DNA of 64,000 bases from Bacteroidota bacterium (GTDB taxonomy: Bacteria; Bacteroidota; Bacteroidia; Chitinophagales; LD1). A program made the position numbers and the translations under genes. This document shows, one piece after another, positions 19,240 to 27,657 of this stretch. Location of the stretch: the NCBI GenBank assembly GCA_016722375.1, contig JADKJG010000002.1:310001-374000 (forward strand), given 5' to 3'. The stretch's first letter is position 1. The number at the start of each line of letters is the position of its first letter. A model generated the notes under the pieces. That model did no database searches and was not told the origin of the DNA. It worked only from the letters and a program-made list of their open reading frames with translations.

Positions 19240-19448
19240 TTAATCCAAAATATCCTTGATACCGTCCAAGATTTTAATGAACTGATTATACATTCTTCGA
19301 TCGGTGATCTTAGAACTGTTTTTAGGGTAATGATTGTTTGAGATGGCACTTCATTTTCTTCAATTGTGACTATTTCATCAATAGCCACCAAAGTCCTTCT
19401 TTTGTCTGGCGAAATGGTTTCGATAAAGCGCGGTTTCAAGTCTGACAT
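19240..19448 (-). CDS. Small protein of unknown function upstream of recQ, one frameshift
   Basis: The N-terminal 43 residues (MSDLKPRFIETISPDKRRTL and onward) read as a normal soluble protein, then change character where the frame runs into recQ. Adding one A at the T5/A5 run 19319-19323 gives a coherent C-terminus (NSSKITDRRMYNQFIKILDG and so on) that stops at 19240, about 69 residues. I do not recognise the family. The gene may be translated separately from recQ, whose GTG lies 38 bp beyond its stop. Confidence 0.5.
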
Positions 19449-19493
19449 AATTAAAGCATGAGTTGATTGAATAGTGATTCTCTTGATTGATAT

Positions 19494-19501
19494 TAAATTT
19501 G
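19494..19501 (+). promoter_or_regulatory. TAAATTTG -7 box upstream of the EVE gene
   Basis: This is an exact TAnnTTTG match, about 57 bases before the ATG at 19559. The region between the divergent genes is short, so it is the best promoter candidate for the EVE-domain gene. Confidence 0.4.
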
Positions 19502-19558
19502 TGCAGCGAAGTTAAAATCGTACACCAAATAGCTGACAAGTAATTTAAACTCTAAATC

Positions 19559-19966
19559 ATGAACCACTGGCTGATTAAATCTGATCCCGAAACCTATTCG
19601 TTTGAGCGCATGAAAAAGGAAAAGAAAACATTCTGGGATGGCGTGCGAAACTATGCAGCTCGCAATCATTTGAAGGCGATGAAGAAGGGTGACCTCTGCT
19701 TTTTTTATGAGAGCATGAATGGTTTGCCCTCCGTTGTTGGAATAGTGAAGGTGGCGAAAGAATACTATCAGGACCCGACTACAGAGGATAGCTGGGTATA
19801 TGTAGATATGGAGTATGTGGAAGACATGAAACGACCGGTGACTTTGGCAGAAGTGAAGGCCAATAAGAAGCTGAGCCAGATGGCTTTGGTGCGTATCAGC
19901 CGGCTGAGTGTTCAACCGGTGAGCAAAGAGGAGTGGAATGAGATTTTAAAAATGAGCGTGAAATAG
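19559..19966 (+). CDS. EVE-domain protein (PUA-like fold)
   Basis: The 135-residue protein is a single EVE domain. It shows WLIKSDPETYSFERM, WDGVRNYAARNHLKAMKKGD, FFYESMNG, VVGIVKVAKEYYQDPT, and WVYVDMEYVE, the usual family order. EVE domains are PUA-related and bind modified bases in RNA or DNA. Many bacterial members are single-domain, and their role is not defined. It lies 27 bp upstream of the TerB-DnaJ gene on the same strand. Confidence 0.9.
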   Translation: MNHWLIKSDPETYSFERMKKEKKTFWDGVRNYAARNHLKAMKKGDLCFFYESMNGLPSVVGIVKVAKEYYQDPTTEDSWVYVDMEYVEDMKRPVTLAEVKANKKLSQMALVRISRLSVQPVSKEEWNEILKMSVK

Positions 19967-19993
19967 CTGCTCGGTGAAGCACGAGGTATTTAT

Positions 19994-20689
19994 ATGACGA
20001 CAAGAAAAAAACCTCTGGAGCGTTTGCGCAACACTATAGCCAACATGATGTCGGCTGAGGATGTGGTGGAGAAGAAGGCGCAAAAGAGTCCGAAGCAACA
20101 GTCGCATGACGAGGAGATACAAAATGCCATCTTGGTTCTGGCTTCGGCGGTGATTCGTTGTGATAGAAATTATACTTCTGAAACAGAAACTCAGTTGCAG
20201 AAGTTTCTCGGCGAGCAGTTTGGTGAGCAGGGGGTGCAACAAAGAATGAAACAGGTCCATTCTCATCTGCAAGCGGGCACCGAACCATTCATCAAGATAG
20301 CTTGCAAGCAATTGAAGATGCTGACCACCGATGAATCGCTTTTGTCTATTGTTCAGTTCCTATTCAATGTGGCGGGCGCGGACGATTTTGTGAATGCAAA
20401 AGAAACGCGGTGTTTACAACGGATAGCGACCTATCTGGGTGTGGACGAAAAGGGCTTTGCAGCAATCAAACAGCAGTTTATCCATCATCATAATCCTTAT
20501 AGTATTCTGGGAATTGATGAAACCGCCAATTGGGAAACGGTGCGGCGCGCCTATCGCAAGATGATTTTGCAAACGCACCCCGATAAAAATGCCGCCCGCA
20601 CCACAGATGCTGAGGCTCATGCTAAATTCCGCGAGGTGCAACATGCTTTTGAATTGATTCGGAAGGAAAGGGGGAGGGAGAAGGAATGA
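19994..20689 (+). CDS. TerB-like plus DnaJ-domain protein (DjlA-like layout)
   Basis: The 231-residue protein has an N-terminal TerB/TRAPP-like helical region (EEIQNAILVLASAVIRCDRNYT, residues about 40-150) with acidic metal-binding-like positions. A C-terminal J domain follows (residues about 165-228) containing YRKMILQTHPDK with the HPD tripeptide that stimulates DnaK. This is the layout of DjlA-type co-chaperones, but no N-terminal transmembrane helix is visible, so it is probably cytosolic. Confidence 0.85.
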   Translation: MTTRKKPLERLRNTIANMMSAEDVVEKKAQKSPKQQSHDEEIQNAILVLASAVIRCDRNYTSETETQLQKFLGEQFGEQGVQQRMKQVHSHLQAGTEPFIKIACKQLKMLTTDESLLSIVQFLFNVAGADDFVNAKETRCLQRIATYLGVDEKGFAAIKQQFIHHHNPYSILGIDETANWETVRRAYRKMILQTHPDKNAARTTDAEAHAKFREVQHAFELIRKERGREKE

Positions 20690-20734
20690 GGCTCTGGCTG
20701 GTAATAAAACGAAAATCTCTAAGCCCGTGCTGAG

Positions 20735-20840
20735 AAAGTAGCCGAACAGACAAAATGGCAGCTTACAAGCAAGGTATGACATCTTACAGTCGTGGGATGG
20801 CATCTACCAAGGTTGGGAGGGGTGTAGCGAAATTAGGATT
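20735..20840. repeat. Array E: about 5 degenerate 21-bp units
   Basis: Copies of an approximate GGTATGACATCTTACAAGC unit recur with ATG/AGG at 20755, 20776, 20797 and 20818, every step 21 bp. Two flanking units are weaker. The plus-strand reading is an open heptad of the form GMxSxxx, but the frame has no gene-like start or length. Confidence 0.7.
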
Positions 20841-20963
20841 GCCATTCATGCAACTGATCACGTCGCGGCTGGTATATAACTGCTGCGCTACCGATTAGGA
20901 CCGGTTGCGTACCGAAGATGCCATAGTAAACGAGCCGGTTAGAAAAAGGTCACACGAAATACG

Positions 20964-20993
20964 AAAAATATTTTCAGAACCGGTACCGGTCAG
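20964..20993. repeat. ACCGGTACCGGT-containing dispersed repeat, copy 1
   Basis: An AT-rich block (AAAAATATTTTC) is followed by ACCGGTACCGGTCAGC. Its reverse complement recurs at 58833-58862 with only a few differences. A weaker inverted copy (CAGGTACCGGAGCCGG then AAAAAATATCC) lies at 21031-21064, which makes this segment roughly palindromic over 100 bp. Confidence 0.6.
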
Positions 20994-21083
20994 CAATATT
21001 CCACTGGTTTGTATTATATGTATAATCGGAACAGGTACCGGAGCCGGATGGAGTGAAAAAATATCCTACCCTGTAGTTCATAC

Positions 21084-21352
21084 AAGAAAAAAAGGAGCTA
21101 CTTTTCTTAGAAAAGGAGCTACATCACAAAGAAAAGTATCTACTATTCGAAAAAAAGGAGCTACTTTTCTAAGAAAAGGACATACTTTACAAAGAAAGGA
21201 GCTACTTCTGCAAGAAAAGGAGGTACTCTACAAAGAAAAGGAGCCACTTCACGAAGAAAAGTATCTACCATAGAAAGAAAAGGAGCTACCCCACGAAGAA
21301 AAGTATCTACCATAGAAAGAAAAGGAGCTACTTCAAAATGAAAAGTAGCACA
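21084..21352. repeat. Array C: 13 degenerate 21-bp units
   Basis: Units of about AGAAAAGGAGCTACTTCACA recur. The conserved C of the CTAC core, or its aligned equivalent, lies at 21098, 21119, 21140, 21161, 21182, 21202, 21223, 21244, 21265, 21286, 21307, 21328 and 21349. All steps are 21 bp except one 20-bp step between 21182 and 21202. The heptad frame (RKGATxL) is open until that one-base loss, after which the frame changes. Confidence 0.92.
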
Positions 21353-21569
21353 TGCATAAAGAATAGGAGGCTTGTTTTCGATTAGGTTTTCTTCATAACC
21401 TTTGGGATGGGGTAAGGTTGTTGCTGAAGTTCTAATAATTATTCCTCCGTAGGTCGTTGTTTCCTGAATAGGATTCAAGCCGGGTATTTTTGTTCGGATA
21501 GGCTGTAGGCGTTCAATATTTCGAACCCTTATAGAAAAAAGGCTTTCTTTCTAAAATTGCTTCACTTGT

Positions 21570-21577
21570 TACATTTG
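21570..21577 (+). promoter_or_regulatory. TACATTTG -7 box abutting the 21582 start
   Basis: An exact TAnnTTTG match ends four bases before the ATG at 21582, which would give a leaderless transcript if used. Confidence 0.5.
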
Positions 21578-21581
21578 CAGT

Positions 21582-21896
21582 ATGACTAGAGAATTTGTAG
21601 TGATGATAGAGAAGTTTCTGACCAAGAGGAAATTTAGAAACTATCGGTTTCCGAGAACCCTTTATTTCGTTCCAAACCCCGAATGGTCAGCAATGGAGAG
21701 TAGCAGCAAAACTAAATTGGAACCAGACACAATAGCTGTGTTTTTAGCCTATAAGGACGGTAAAACCACGATAAATATGGGAGAAGATGTCATATTTTTG
21801 GTGGATAGCATTTCCGTTCCACTTACGGATGGTGAGTTTGTTTTGAAAGTGTCGGACGGCGTCGGCGAACTCATTAATTTAAAGGAAATAGTTTAA
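21582..21896 (+). CDS. Small soluble protein of unknown function
   Basis: The 104-residue protein has no signal peptide or transmembrane segment. A basic N-terminal half (FLTKRKFRNYRFPRTLYFVP) is followed by an acidic beta-rich C-terminal half ending in LINLKEIV. No family was recognised. It stands alone between the 21-bp arrays and gyrA, transcribed in the direction of gyrA, 160 bp upstream of it. The -7 box at 21570-21577 suggests its own promoter. Confidence 0.65.
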   Translation: MTREFVVMIEKFLTKRKFRNYRFPRTLYFVPNPEWSAMESSSKTKLEPDTIAVFLAYKDGKTTINMGEDVIFLVDSISVPLTDGEFVLKVSDGVGELINLKEIV

Positions 21897-22011
21897 TCTC
21901 CCCATCCCCGCCTTATTGATTTCGCCAACTTGTGGGTATTGAATCCAGATTTCTGCGTTAAATGTTGAAAATTTGATGCCGCAATACTTTGTAAGGGGGG
22001 TGTCGAAAGAG

Positions 22012-22019
22012 TATATTTG
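22012..22019 (+). promoter_or_regulatory. TATATTTG -7 box for gyrA
   Basis: An exact TAnnTTTG match lies 37 bases before the gyrA ATG, with a TTTG -33-like element at 21988-21991 about 20 bp upstream of it. This spacing is typical of Bacteroidota promoters. Confidence 0.6.
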
Positions 22020-22056
22020 GGCGCTTAAAAAAACGGCTAATAGCTAAAACCAAAAA

Positions 22057-24633
22057 ATGAGTGACGATTTAACACCAGACAACCCCAATGAGGGGGCAGA
22101 CCAGAATCTGCGCAATCAACCCCGGATAATACCTATTAATATAGAAGAGGAAATGAAAACCGCCTACATTGATTATTCAATGTCGGTGATTGTTTCTCGC
22201 GCTATCCCCGATGTGCGTGATGGGCTGAAGCCGGTGCATCGCCGGGTTTTGTTCGCCATGAACGAACTGGGTCTCAGTCCGGGCAAACCTTATAAAAAGT
22301 CGGCGAGAATAGTGGGAGAGGTGCTAGGTAAGTATCACCCCCACGGCGATAGTTCGGTTTATGATGCGATGGTTCGTATGGCTCAAGATTGGAGTCTTCG
22401 ATATCCTTTAGTGGATGGACAGGGTAACTTCGGAAGTATAGATAATGACCCACCAGCGGCCATGCGTTATACAGAGGCCAGATTGCGCCGGGTGGCAGAA
22501 GACATTTTGACCGATATTGAAAAAGATACGGTGGACATGCGTCTGAACTTTGATGATAGTTTGGAAGAGCCTACTGTTCTGCCTTCAAAAATCCCTACTC
22601 TTTTGGTGAATGGCGCTTCGGGCATTGCCGTAGGTATGGCAACAAATATGTTGCCGCACAACATGACGGAAGTGGTGGAAGGTGTCATTAAATATATAGA
22701 CGACAAAGATGTTACGATTGACGAACTGATGACGGTAGTGAAAGCTCCTGACTTCCCAACCGGTGGAACCATATATGGATACGACGGTGTGCGGCAGGCT
22801 TTTATGACCGGAAGAGGACGAGTAGTTCTTCGCGGAAAAGCTGAGATTGAAACACAGGATAACGGGAGAGAACAGATCATCATTACCGAAGTTCCTTACC
22901 AAGTAGTGAAAAGCGATTTAGTAAAAAAGATTGCTGAATTGGCAGATGAGAAGAAGATAGAAGGTATCAGCGAGGTTCGCGATGAATCAGACCGAAACGG
23001 TATCCGGGTGGTGATTGAATTGAAGCGCGACGCTATTTCCAATGTAGTCTTGAACCAGTTGTTTGCATTGACCTCTCTTCAAACATCTTTTGGTGTTAAT
23101 AATGTGGCCCTAGTGCATGGCCGCCCTATGTTGCTCAATCTCAGGGATATGATTAAGCACTTTGTGGAGTTTCGCCATGAGGTGGTCATAAGAAGAGCTA
23201 AGTGGGAACTGAAGAAAGCCGAAGAGCGTGCCCATATATTAGAAGGGCTTTTGATTGCCCTCAATAATATAGACGCAGTAATCAAGTTGATTCGCGCCTC
23301 CAACGACCGCGATATTGCCAGAGAAGGTTTGATGAGCGAGTTCCATTTGTCTGAAATTCAGGCAAAAGCCATCCTCGAAATGCGTTTACAGACCCTTACT
23401 GGTCTGGAAAGAGGCAAGATTGAAGCCGAACATAAGGAATTGATGGAGAAAATAGATTGGCTGAACCGCGTTTTGAACGAAGAGCCTTTGCGGATGCAGA
23501 TTATCAAGGATGAGATGATTGAGGTGAAGGAGAAGTATGGTGATGTGCGCCGAACAAATATTGAATATGCCGCCGGTGATTTCAATATGGAAGATTTGAT
23601 TGCCAACGACGAAGTGGTTGTAACTATTTCTCACTTAGGCTACATAAAGCGCACTCTCTCAAGCGAATACAAGACCCAGAACAGGGGAGGACGAGGTAGC
23701 AAAGGTAGCGCCACCCGCGATGAAGACTTCATCGAACACCTCTTCTTGGCCACCAACCACAACTACATTCTTTTCTTCACAGAACTTGGCCGATGTTTCT
23801 GGCTAAAGGTTTATGAAATCCCTGAAGGGGAGAAGTCGAGTAAAGGAAGAGCCATCCAAAACCTGATCAGTATCCCGAAGGAGGATAGGATTATGGCCTA
23901 CATCCCGGTTCAAAACCTAAAAGAAGACGAATATCTGGATAGTAATTTCGTGATTTTCTGTACCAAGAAAGGAACCATCAAAAAGACCACTTTAAAAGCC
24001 TATTCCAACGTTCGGGCAGGAGGGGTTATCGCCATAGATATAAGAGAAGGAGATGAACTAGTACAGGTATCTCTTACTTCAGGTAACAGCGAGATAGTCA
24101 TTGCGACAAAGGCTGGTAAGGCCATTCGCTTTAACAATGAAACAGTTCGTTCAGTAGGTAGAAACTCAGTCGGAGTTCGGGGTGTTACCTTAGCAAATGA
24201 AAAGGATGAGGTGATTGGAATGATTACTGTTCATCCAGAAAACAAGGCAGAAACTATCATGGTTTTGTCGGCCAAAGGATATGGCAAACGAAGCGATATT
24301 GAAGATTACCGGATCACTAACCGAGGTGGAAAGGGTGTAAAAACCATCAGCGTAACCGATAAGACGGGAAGTCTGATTGCCATTCTCAACGTAACCGACG
24401 ATGACCACGTAATGGTGATTAACAAATCGGGAGTTGCAATACGTATCGCTGTGGACAAACTACGAGTGATGGGTCGTGCTACCCAAGGAGTCCGCATCAT
24501 TAAACTGGATGCTAAAGATGCCATAGCGGCGGTAGCCAAGATAGAAAACGGCAAATTGAGTTATAACCCGGAAGAAGATGGTGATTTAGGAGCTACCGAA
24601 GAAACGGGAAACACCGAAGGACCAACTACTTAA
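22057..24633 (+). CDS. gyrA: DNA gyrase subunit A
   Basis: GyrA carries the DNA-breaking tyrosine of the A2B2 gyrase that supercoils the chromosome. The 858-residue protein has the winged-helix region with catalytic Tyr138 (PAAMRYTEARL) and the quinolone-determining region KYHPHGDSSVYD with Ser and Asp at the key positions, so no resistance substitution is seen there. The C-terminal beta-pinwheel starts with a GyrA box (QNRGGRGSKG, near residue 545), which separates it from ParC. The tail is acidic and poorly conserved. A TPR gene follows after 24 bp on the same strand. Confidence 0.97.
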   Translation: MSDDLTPDNPNEGADQNLRNQPRIIPINIEEEMKTAYIDYSMSVIVSRAIPDVRDGLKPVHRRVLFAMNELGLSPGKPYKKSARIVGEVLGKYHPHGDSSVYDAMVRMAQDWSLRYPLVDGQGNFGSIDNDPPAAMRYTEARLRRVAEDILTDIEKDTVDMRLNFDDSLEEPTVLPSKIPTLLVNGASGIAVGMATNMLPHNMTEVVEGVIKYIDDKDVTIDELMTVVKAPDFPTGGTIYGYDGVRQAFMTGRGRVVLRGKAEIETQDNGREQIIITEVPYQVVKSDLVKKIAELADEKKIEGISEVRDESDRNGIRVVIELKRDAISNVVLNQLFALTSLQTSFGVNNVALVHGRPMLLNLRDMIKHFVEFRHEVVIRRAKWELKKAEERAHILEGLLIALNNIDAVIKLIRASNDRDIAREGLMSEFHLSEIQAKAILEMRLQTLTGLERGKIEAEHKELMEKIDWLNRVLNEEPLRMQIIKDEMIEVKEKYGDVRRTNIEYAAGDFNMEDLIANDEVVVTISHLGYIKRTLSSEYKTQNRGGRGSKGSATRDEDFIEHLFLATNHNYILFFTELGRCFWLKVYEIPEGEKSSKGRAIQNLISIPKEDRIMAYIPVQNLKEDEYLDSNFVIFCTKKGTIKKTTLKAYSNVRAGGVIAIDIREGDELVQVSLTSGNSEIVIATKAGKAIRFNNETVRSVGRNSVGVRGVTLANEKDEVIGMITVHPENKAETIMVLSAKGYGKRSDIEDYRITNRGGKGVKTISVTDKTGSLIAILNVTDDDHVMVINKSGVAIRIAVDKLRVMGRATQGVRIIKLDAKDAIAAVAKIENGKLSYNPEEDGDLGATEETGNTEGPTT

Positions 24634-24657
24634 ATCTTAAACATTTAAACCATTAAT

Positions 24658-25799
24658 ATGAAAAAACCGATTGTTTTATTCATCTTTTCCCTTGTTTTGA
24701 CCCTTGTTCATGCTCAAGAAGGCAACAACATCTGTGTCTGGAACGCAATGAACAACTATAATACTGGGGGAGGACCCGAAGAGTTGGAAACTGCCATCAA
24801 ATGTTCAGACGAAGCCTCAGTCCATGAGGGGACTTCACTAAAGTCTAAAACCTGGCTTTACAGGGGGCAGCTATTCACTACAATTTCGACCGATAAAGTA
24901 CTTAAAACAAAGTACCCAACTGCCTTGCTTGAAGCGGTTAAAGCATTCAAGAAGATATACGATCTCGCCGAGCCAAAGTTCCGCGATTGGGAAGATGCCT
25001 TTAAATATATGATACCACTAGCACCAACACGTTCAATGCTGGAGTAGATGCTTTTCAAGCCAAGAACTATGCCGATGCTTATAAGTTCTTCTATGCTATT
25101 AAAGACATTAACATGGTCATGGAAGCAAAAGGGAAAACCCCAAACATAGATTTGGCTACTGCGCTAAAGAACGCTGCTATTAGTGCTGAAAATGCAGGCA
25201 ACAATGAAGCAGCACTTCAGGTTTATAAAGAGTGGATCGCTATTGCACCAGAGGCATCTGCGTATAGAAGCTATGCAATCTTGCTTAAAAATAGCTCCAA
25301 AACAGAGGAGGCCAAGAAGGTGGTTGATGAGGCATTGATCAAATATCCAAATGATGCCAACCTCTTGGTTGAGAAGATAAATTTCTTTCTGGAAGGCGCT
25401 CAATACGCTGAAGCGCTCACTTTTGTCAATAATTTGTTGCAGGTGGAGCCAAATAACGACGGTGCTCTATTTATTAAAGGTCTGGCTTATGATAAGTTAG
25501 GTAAGGAAGATTCAGTTATCTATTATTATGAAAAGGCTGCCGCCGCTAATCCTAAAAATGTGAAGCCCCTGAACAATCTGGGCGCTATATATGTCAATAA
25601 GGCAAATGCTATGGTTGATGCAATGAACAAATTAGGCAACAGCACAGATGACACCAAAAAGTATGAGGAATATAAAAAGCAACGCCGCGAGTTATATCTT
25701 AAAGCAAAGCCGTACCTTGAAAGAGCAAAAATAATCGCTCCTGAAGATGAACAGATTTCAAGGATTCTTAAACAGATAGAACTTTACACGAAGGACTAA
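24658..25799 (+). CDS. Secreted TPR-repeat protein, one frameshift
   Basis: The first frame (24658-25047) starts with a signal peptide ending at VHAQ. The second (from 25113, and really from about 25010) has TPR-like helices such as NNEAALQVYKEWIAIAPEAS, YAEALTFVNNLLQVEPNNDG and SVIYYYEKAAAANPKNVKPL. One missing base near 25004-25012 joins them through YDTTSTNTFNAGVDAFQAKN, giving about 380 residues. TPR proteins of this type mediate protein contacts in the periplasm. No more specific role is visible. It ends with a hairpin and T-run at 25811-25847. Confidence 0.8.
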
Positions 25800-25810
25800 G
25801 AGAAGTTAGA

Positions 25811-25847
25811 AAGGGACGGGTGCTCAATTGGGTACCCGTTCTTTTTA
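25811..25847 (+). terminator. Rho-independent terminator after the TPR gene
   Basis: An ACGGGTGC arm pairs with GTACCCGT (one G-T pair) around an eight-base loop and is followed by TCTTTTTAC. It lies 12 bp after the TPR stop. Confidence 0.7.
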
Positions 25848-26042
25848 CTATTATACTTTACATAATGTTAATTATAATACAGAAGCATTTGAATCCGATA
25901 CTGTATAGGCTCTTTGTCTGTATAGAACTGTCAACTCTAAAAATATCTTAAGCATTTATCTCCGGCAATTCTGTTTATAGGTTACTCTATGCGCTTTTAT
26001 TTCACAGAACACTACCAGTTCCAAACCAGATAGAAATAAAAA

Positions 26043-26073
26043 AAGGGCGTTCCCGGTATCTGGGAACGCCCTT
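26043..26073 (-). terminator. Rho-independent terminator of the Fn3-like gene
   Basis: A perfect 12-bp stem (AAGGGCGTTCCC and its complement) with a seven-base loop is followed on the minus strand by a run of seven Ts. It lies just past the stop of the gene at 26090. Confidence 0.92.
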
Positions 26074-26089
26074 AAAAAGAAACTCGATT

Positions 26090-26845
26090 TTAGTCTATGC
26101 AAATAGCATCTACAATCTCGCTGTATTCGCCAAAGCCCAAATTATTCCAAGCTCGGATACGGAAAAAGTAACGCAGTCCAGGCTGAATTAAAATAAACTC
26201 ATCATCCATCAAATAGCCATTGAGTTTATAATTCAGCACCCCTGCAAGGTCTATTACCTTCCATTTACCAGTCGGCTCTGTTTTGATTTCAATCCAATAA
26301 ACCTTGGCGCCTTTGACTTTACCCCACTCCAGCAATATCTCGATGGTTTCGAGTGACTCCACCGTCTTGATTACCACTTTAGTGCAAGGCTGGGTAGTGC
26401 CAGCAACTTTACGGGTTTTAAAGCCTGCGCTCTCAATCTTAATCCGGTCTCCGCCGCTTTGCTTCTGGATATCATATCCCAAAAGAGTAATCATCGCCAG
26501 TATTTCCCGGATGACTTCGTCGCGCTGAAGGATTAAATCATGATCGCCACTGGCCGCTGCTGAAATCAGGGCCTCTAACTGGTCGGCTTTAAGCAATAGA
26601 TCTGCCAAGGTGGGGTCAACCGAAGGAAAGTAAGCATTGCCGGTCAGTTTCATAATATGCATTCGGATTCTGGCCAGCACCTTTTCTGGTGTGCTCAGCT
26701 CTTGGAAAGCAAAAGTGATAGTGACCAACATCATCAAAGGGTTGGCTAATAATTGCGCCCTCCTGACTTTGTTTCTATTCCGGTTTACCCGGTTTTGATT
26801 ATGCACTCTGCTCATTTTTTTCGAGTGCTTTTTAACTGTTTTCAT
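26090..26845 (-). CDS. Fn3-like protein of unknown function
   Basis: The 251-residue protein has a very basic first 30 residues (KHSKKMSRVHNQNRVNRNRN), then a helical middle region and a C-terminal beta domain. That domain resembles fibronectin type III (GAKVYWIEIKTEPTGKWKVI and PGLRYFFRIRAWNNLGFGEYS). No signal peptide is evident. Bacteroidota encode many similar orphan Fn3 proteins of unknown role. It has its own terminator and faces the REP-like/array B region upstream. Confidence 0.7.
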   Translation of the reverse strand: MKTVKKHSKKMSRVHNQNRVNRNRNKVRRAQLLANPLMMLVTITFAFQELSTPEKVLARIRMHIMKLTGNAYFPSVDPTLADLLLKADQLEALISAAASGDHDLILQRDEVIREILAMITLLGYDIQKQSGGDRIKIESAGFKTRKVAGTTQPCTKVVIKTVESLETIEILLEWGKVKGAKVYWIEIKTEPTGKWKVIDLAGVLNYKLNGYLMDDEFILIQPGLRYFFRIRAWNNLGFGEYSEIVDAICID

Positions 26846-27130
26846 AAAACATAGATTTAGAAATGTTAAAAATAAATGCCATCGAAGGTTGTTGTGACGA
26901 GGTGCCTTTATCCTTCCCTGCTATTTTCAGGCGAAGAGCCATTAACCCGTCCCGGCTGATTTCATATTTCGGAAACGTCCGGAATTTTTATCTGCTACTC
27001 TGCTTCATGCGTTCTATTTTTTTTGTTTCTATTCCGCAAAATGCGGCTTGTTTAAATGATAAACGTAAACACCATTTCTTTTATTGCATCCGCTCTGAAA
27101 TTCTATTGTCATTTTTCCCGAGCTAAAAAA

Positions 27131-27345
27131 AACCGTTAAAACGGTTTCGCAACGGGTTGGCATTACCCAAGTTCGGCGGGGTGTGGGGTTCTGCCGCGCC
27201 CGGGATTTATTGCTCAAAACACCGTTAAAACGGTTTCGCAACGGGTTGACATTTTATTACCCACGGATAAATCCGCAGGCGGGCGCGGTTTTAACCGTGG
27301 ACTATCGTATAGATGAGTTCGGATTAATGGATTTATCCATTTCCC
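27131..27345. repeat. Cluster of REP-like palindromes with a 33-bp direct repeat
   Basis: A 33-bp segment containing ACCGTTAAAACGGTTTCGCA and then ACGGGTTGRCATT occurs at about 27131 and again at 27221. Three further palindromic blocks follow: ACGGATAAATCCGC near 27264, CGGTTTTAACCG near 27290, and ATGGATTTATCCAT near 27328. All share a GGnTTTAnCC-type core and closely resemble REP elements mobilised by RAYT transposases. No transposase gene is present in the window. Confidence 0.7.
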
Positions 27346-27353
27346 TCTTTCTG

Positions 27354-27603
27354 GAGAGAGGAAAAATCAATTACACCCAAGAAAAAATCATTTTGATGAT
27401 TGGGGAAATCTATTCTAGGCTTGGAATAATTTTTTTCATGATTGAAAAAATCAAAACCATACAAGAAAAAATCTTCTTCATGATTCAAGAAATCTTTTCC
27501 ACTCTTAGAAATATCTATTTGATGCCTGAAAAAATATAATCCAAGCGTGTAAAAATCTTTTTCACGGTCGAGAAAATATTATTTACTCGTAGAAAAATCA
27601 AAA
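27354..27603. repeat. Array B: 12 degenerate 21-bp units
   Basis: Units of about GAAAAAATCTTTTTCATGAT recur. The aligned T of AATC lies at 27367, 27388, 27409, 27430, 27451, 27472, 27493, 27514, 27535, 27556, 27577 and 27598, so every step is 21 bp. The plus-strand frame reads as heptads such as QEKIFFM for eight units until a TAA at 27537-27539. Confidence 0.92.
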
Positions 27604-27657
27604 TCAGGTATAAATCTGTTCGCTATTGATAATAGGTAATTACTCCAATTGCCATTT

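Larger units (their letters stand above)
20690..21581. other. Gene-free region with two 21-bp arrays and an ACCGGTACCGGT repeat
   Basis: The 892 bp between the DnaJ-like gene and the orphan gene at 21582 contain no convincing gene. They hold array E (20735-20840), a CCGGTACCGG-rich segment (20889-21064) and array C (21084-21352). Only short stop-limited frames cross them, and these follow repeat phase. Confidence 0.75.
26846..27657. other. Gene-poor region with REP-like palindromes and array B
   Basis: These 812 bp contain no convincing gene. The first 280 bp show nothing identifiable. Then come a cluster of REP-like palindromes (27131-27345) and the 21-bp array B (27354-27603). A 118-codon open frame (27183-27539) crosses both and follows their phase, so it is not treated as a gene. 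Confidence 0.75.

Noticed and set aside
19203..19448. RecQ extended by 82 N-terminal residues
   Set aside because: RecQ family members start near the QDIHRIL segment, and the extension reads as another protein followed by noise after a homopolymer break.
20905..21273. A 122-codon protein-coding gene
   Set aside because: It is repeat-derived, and its frame is lost after the single-base step in array C.
27183..27539. A 118-codon protein-coding gene
   Set aside because: The frame crosses the REP-like cluster and the 21-bp array and follows repeat phase. It shows no domain or start signal.
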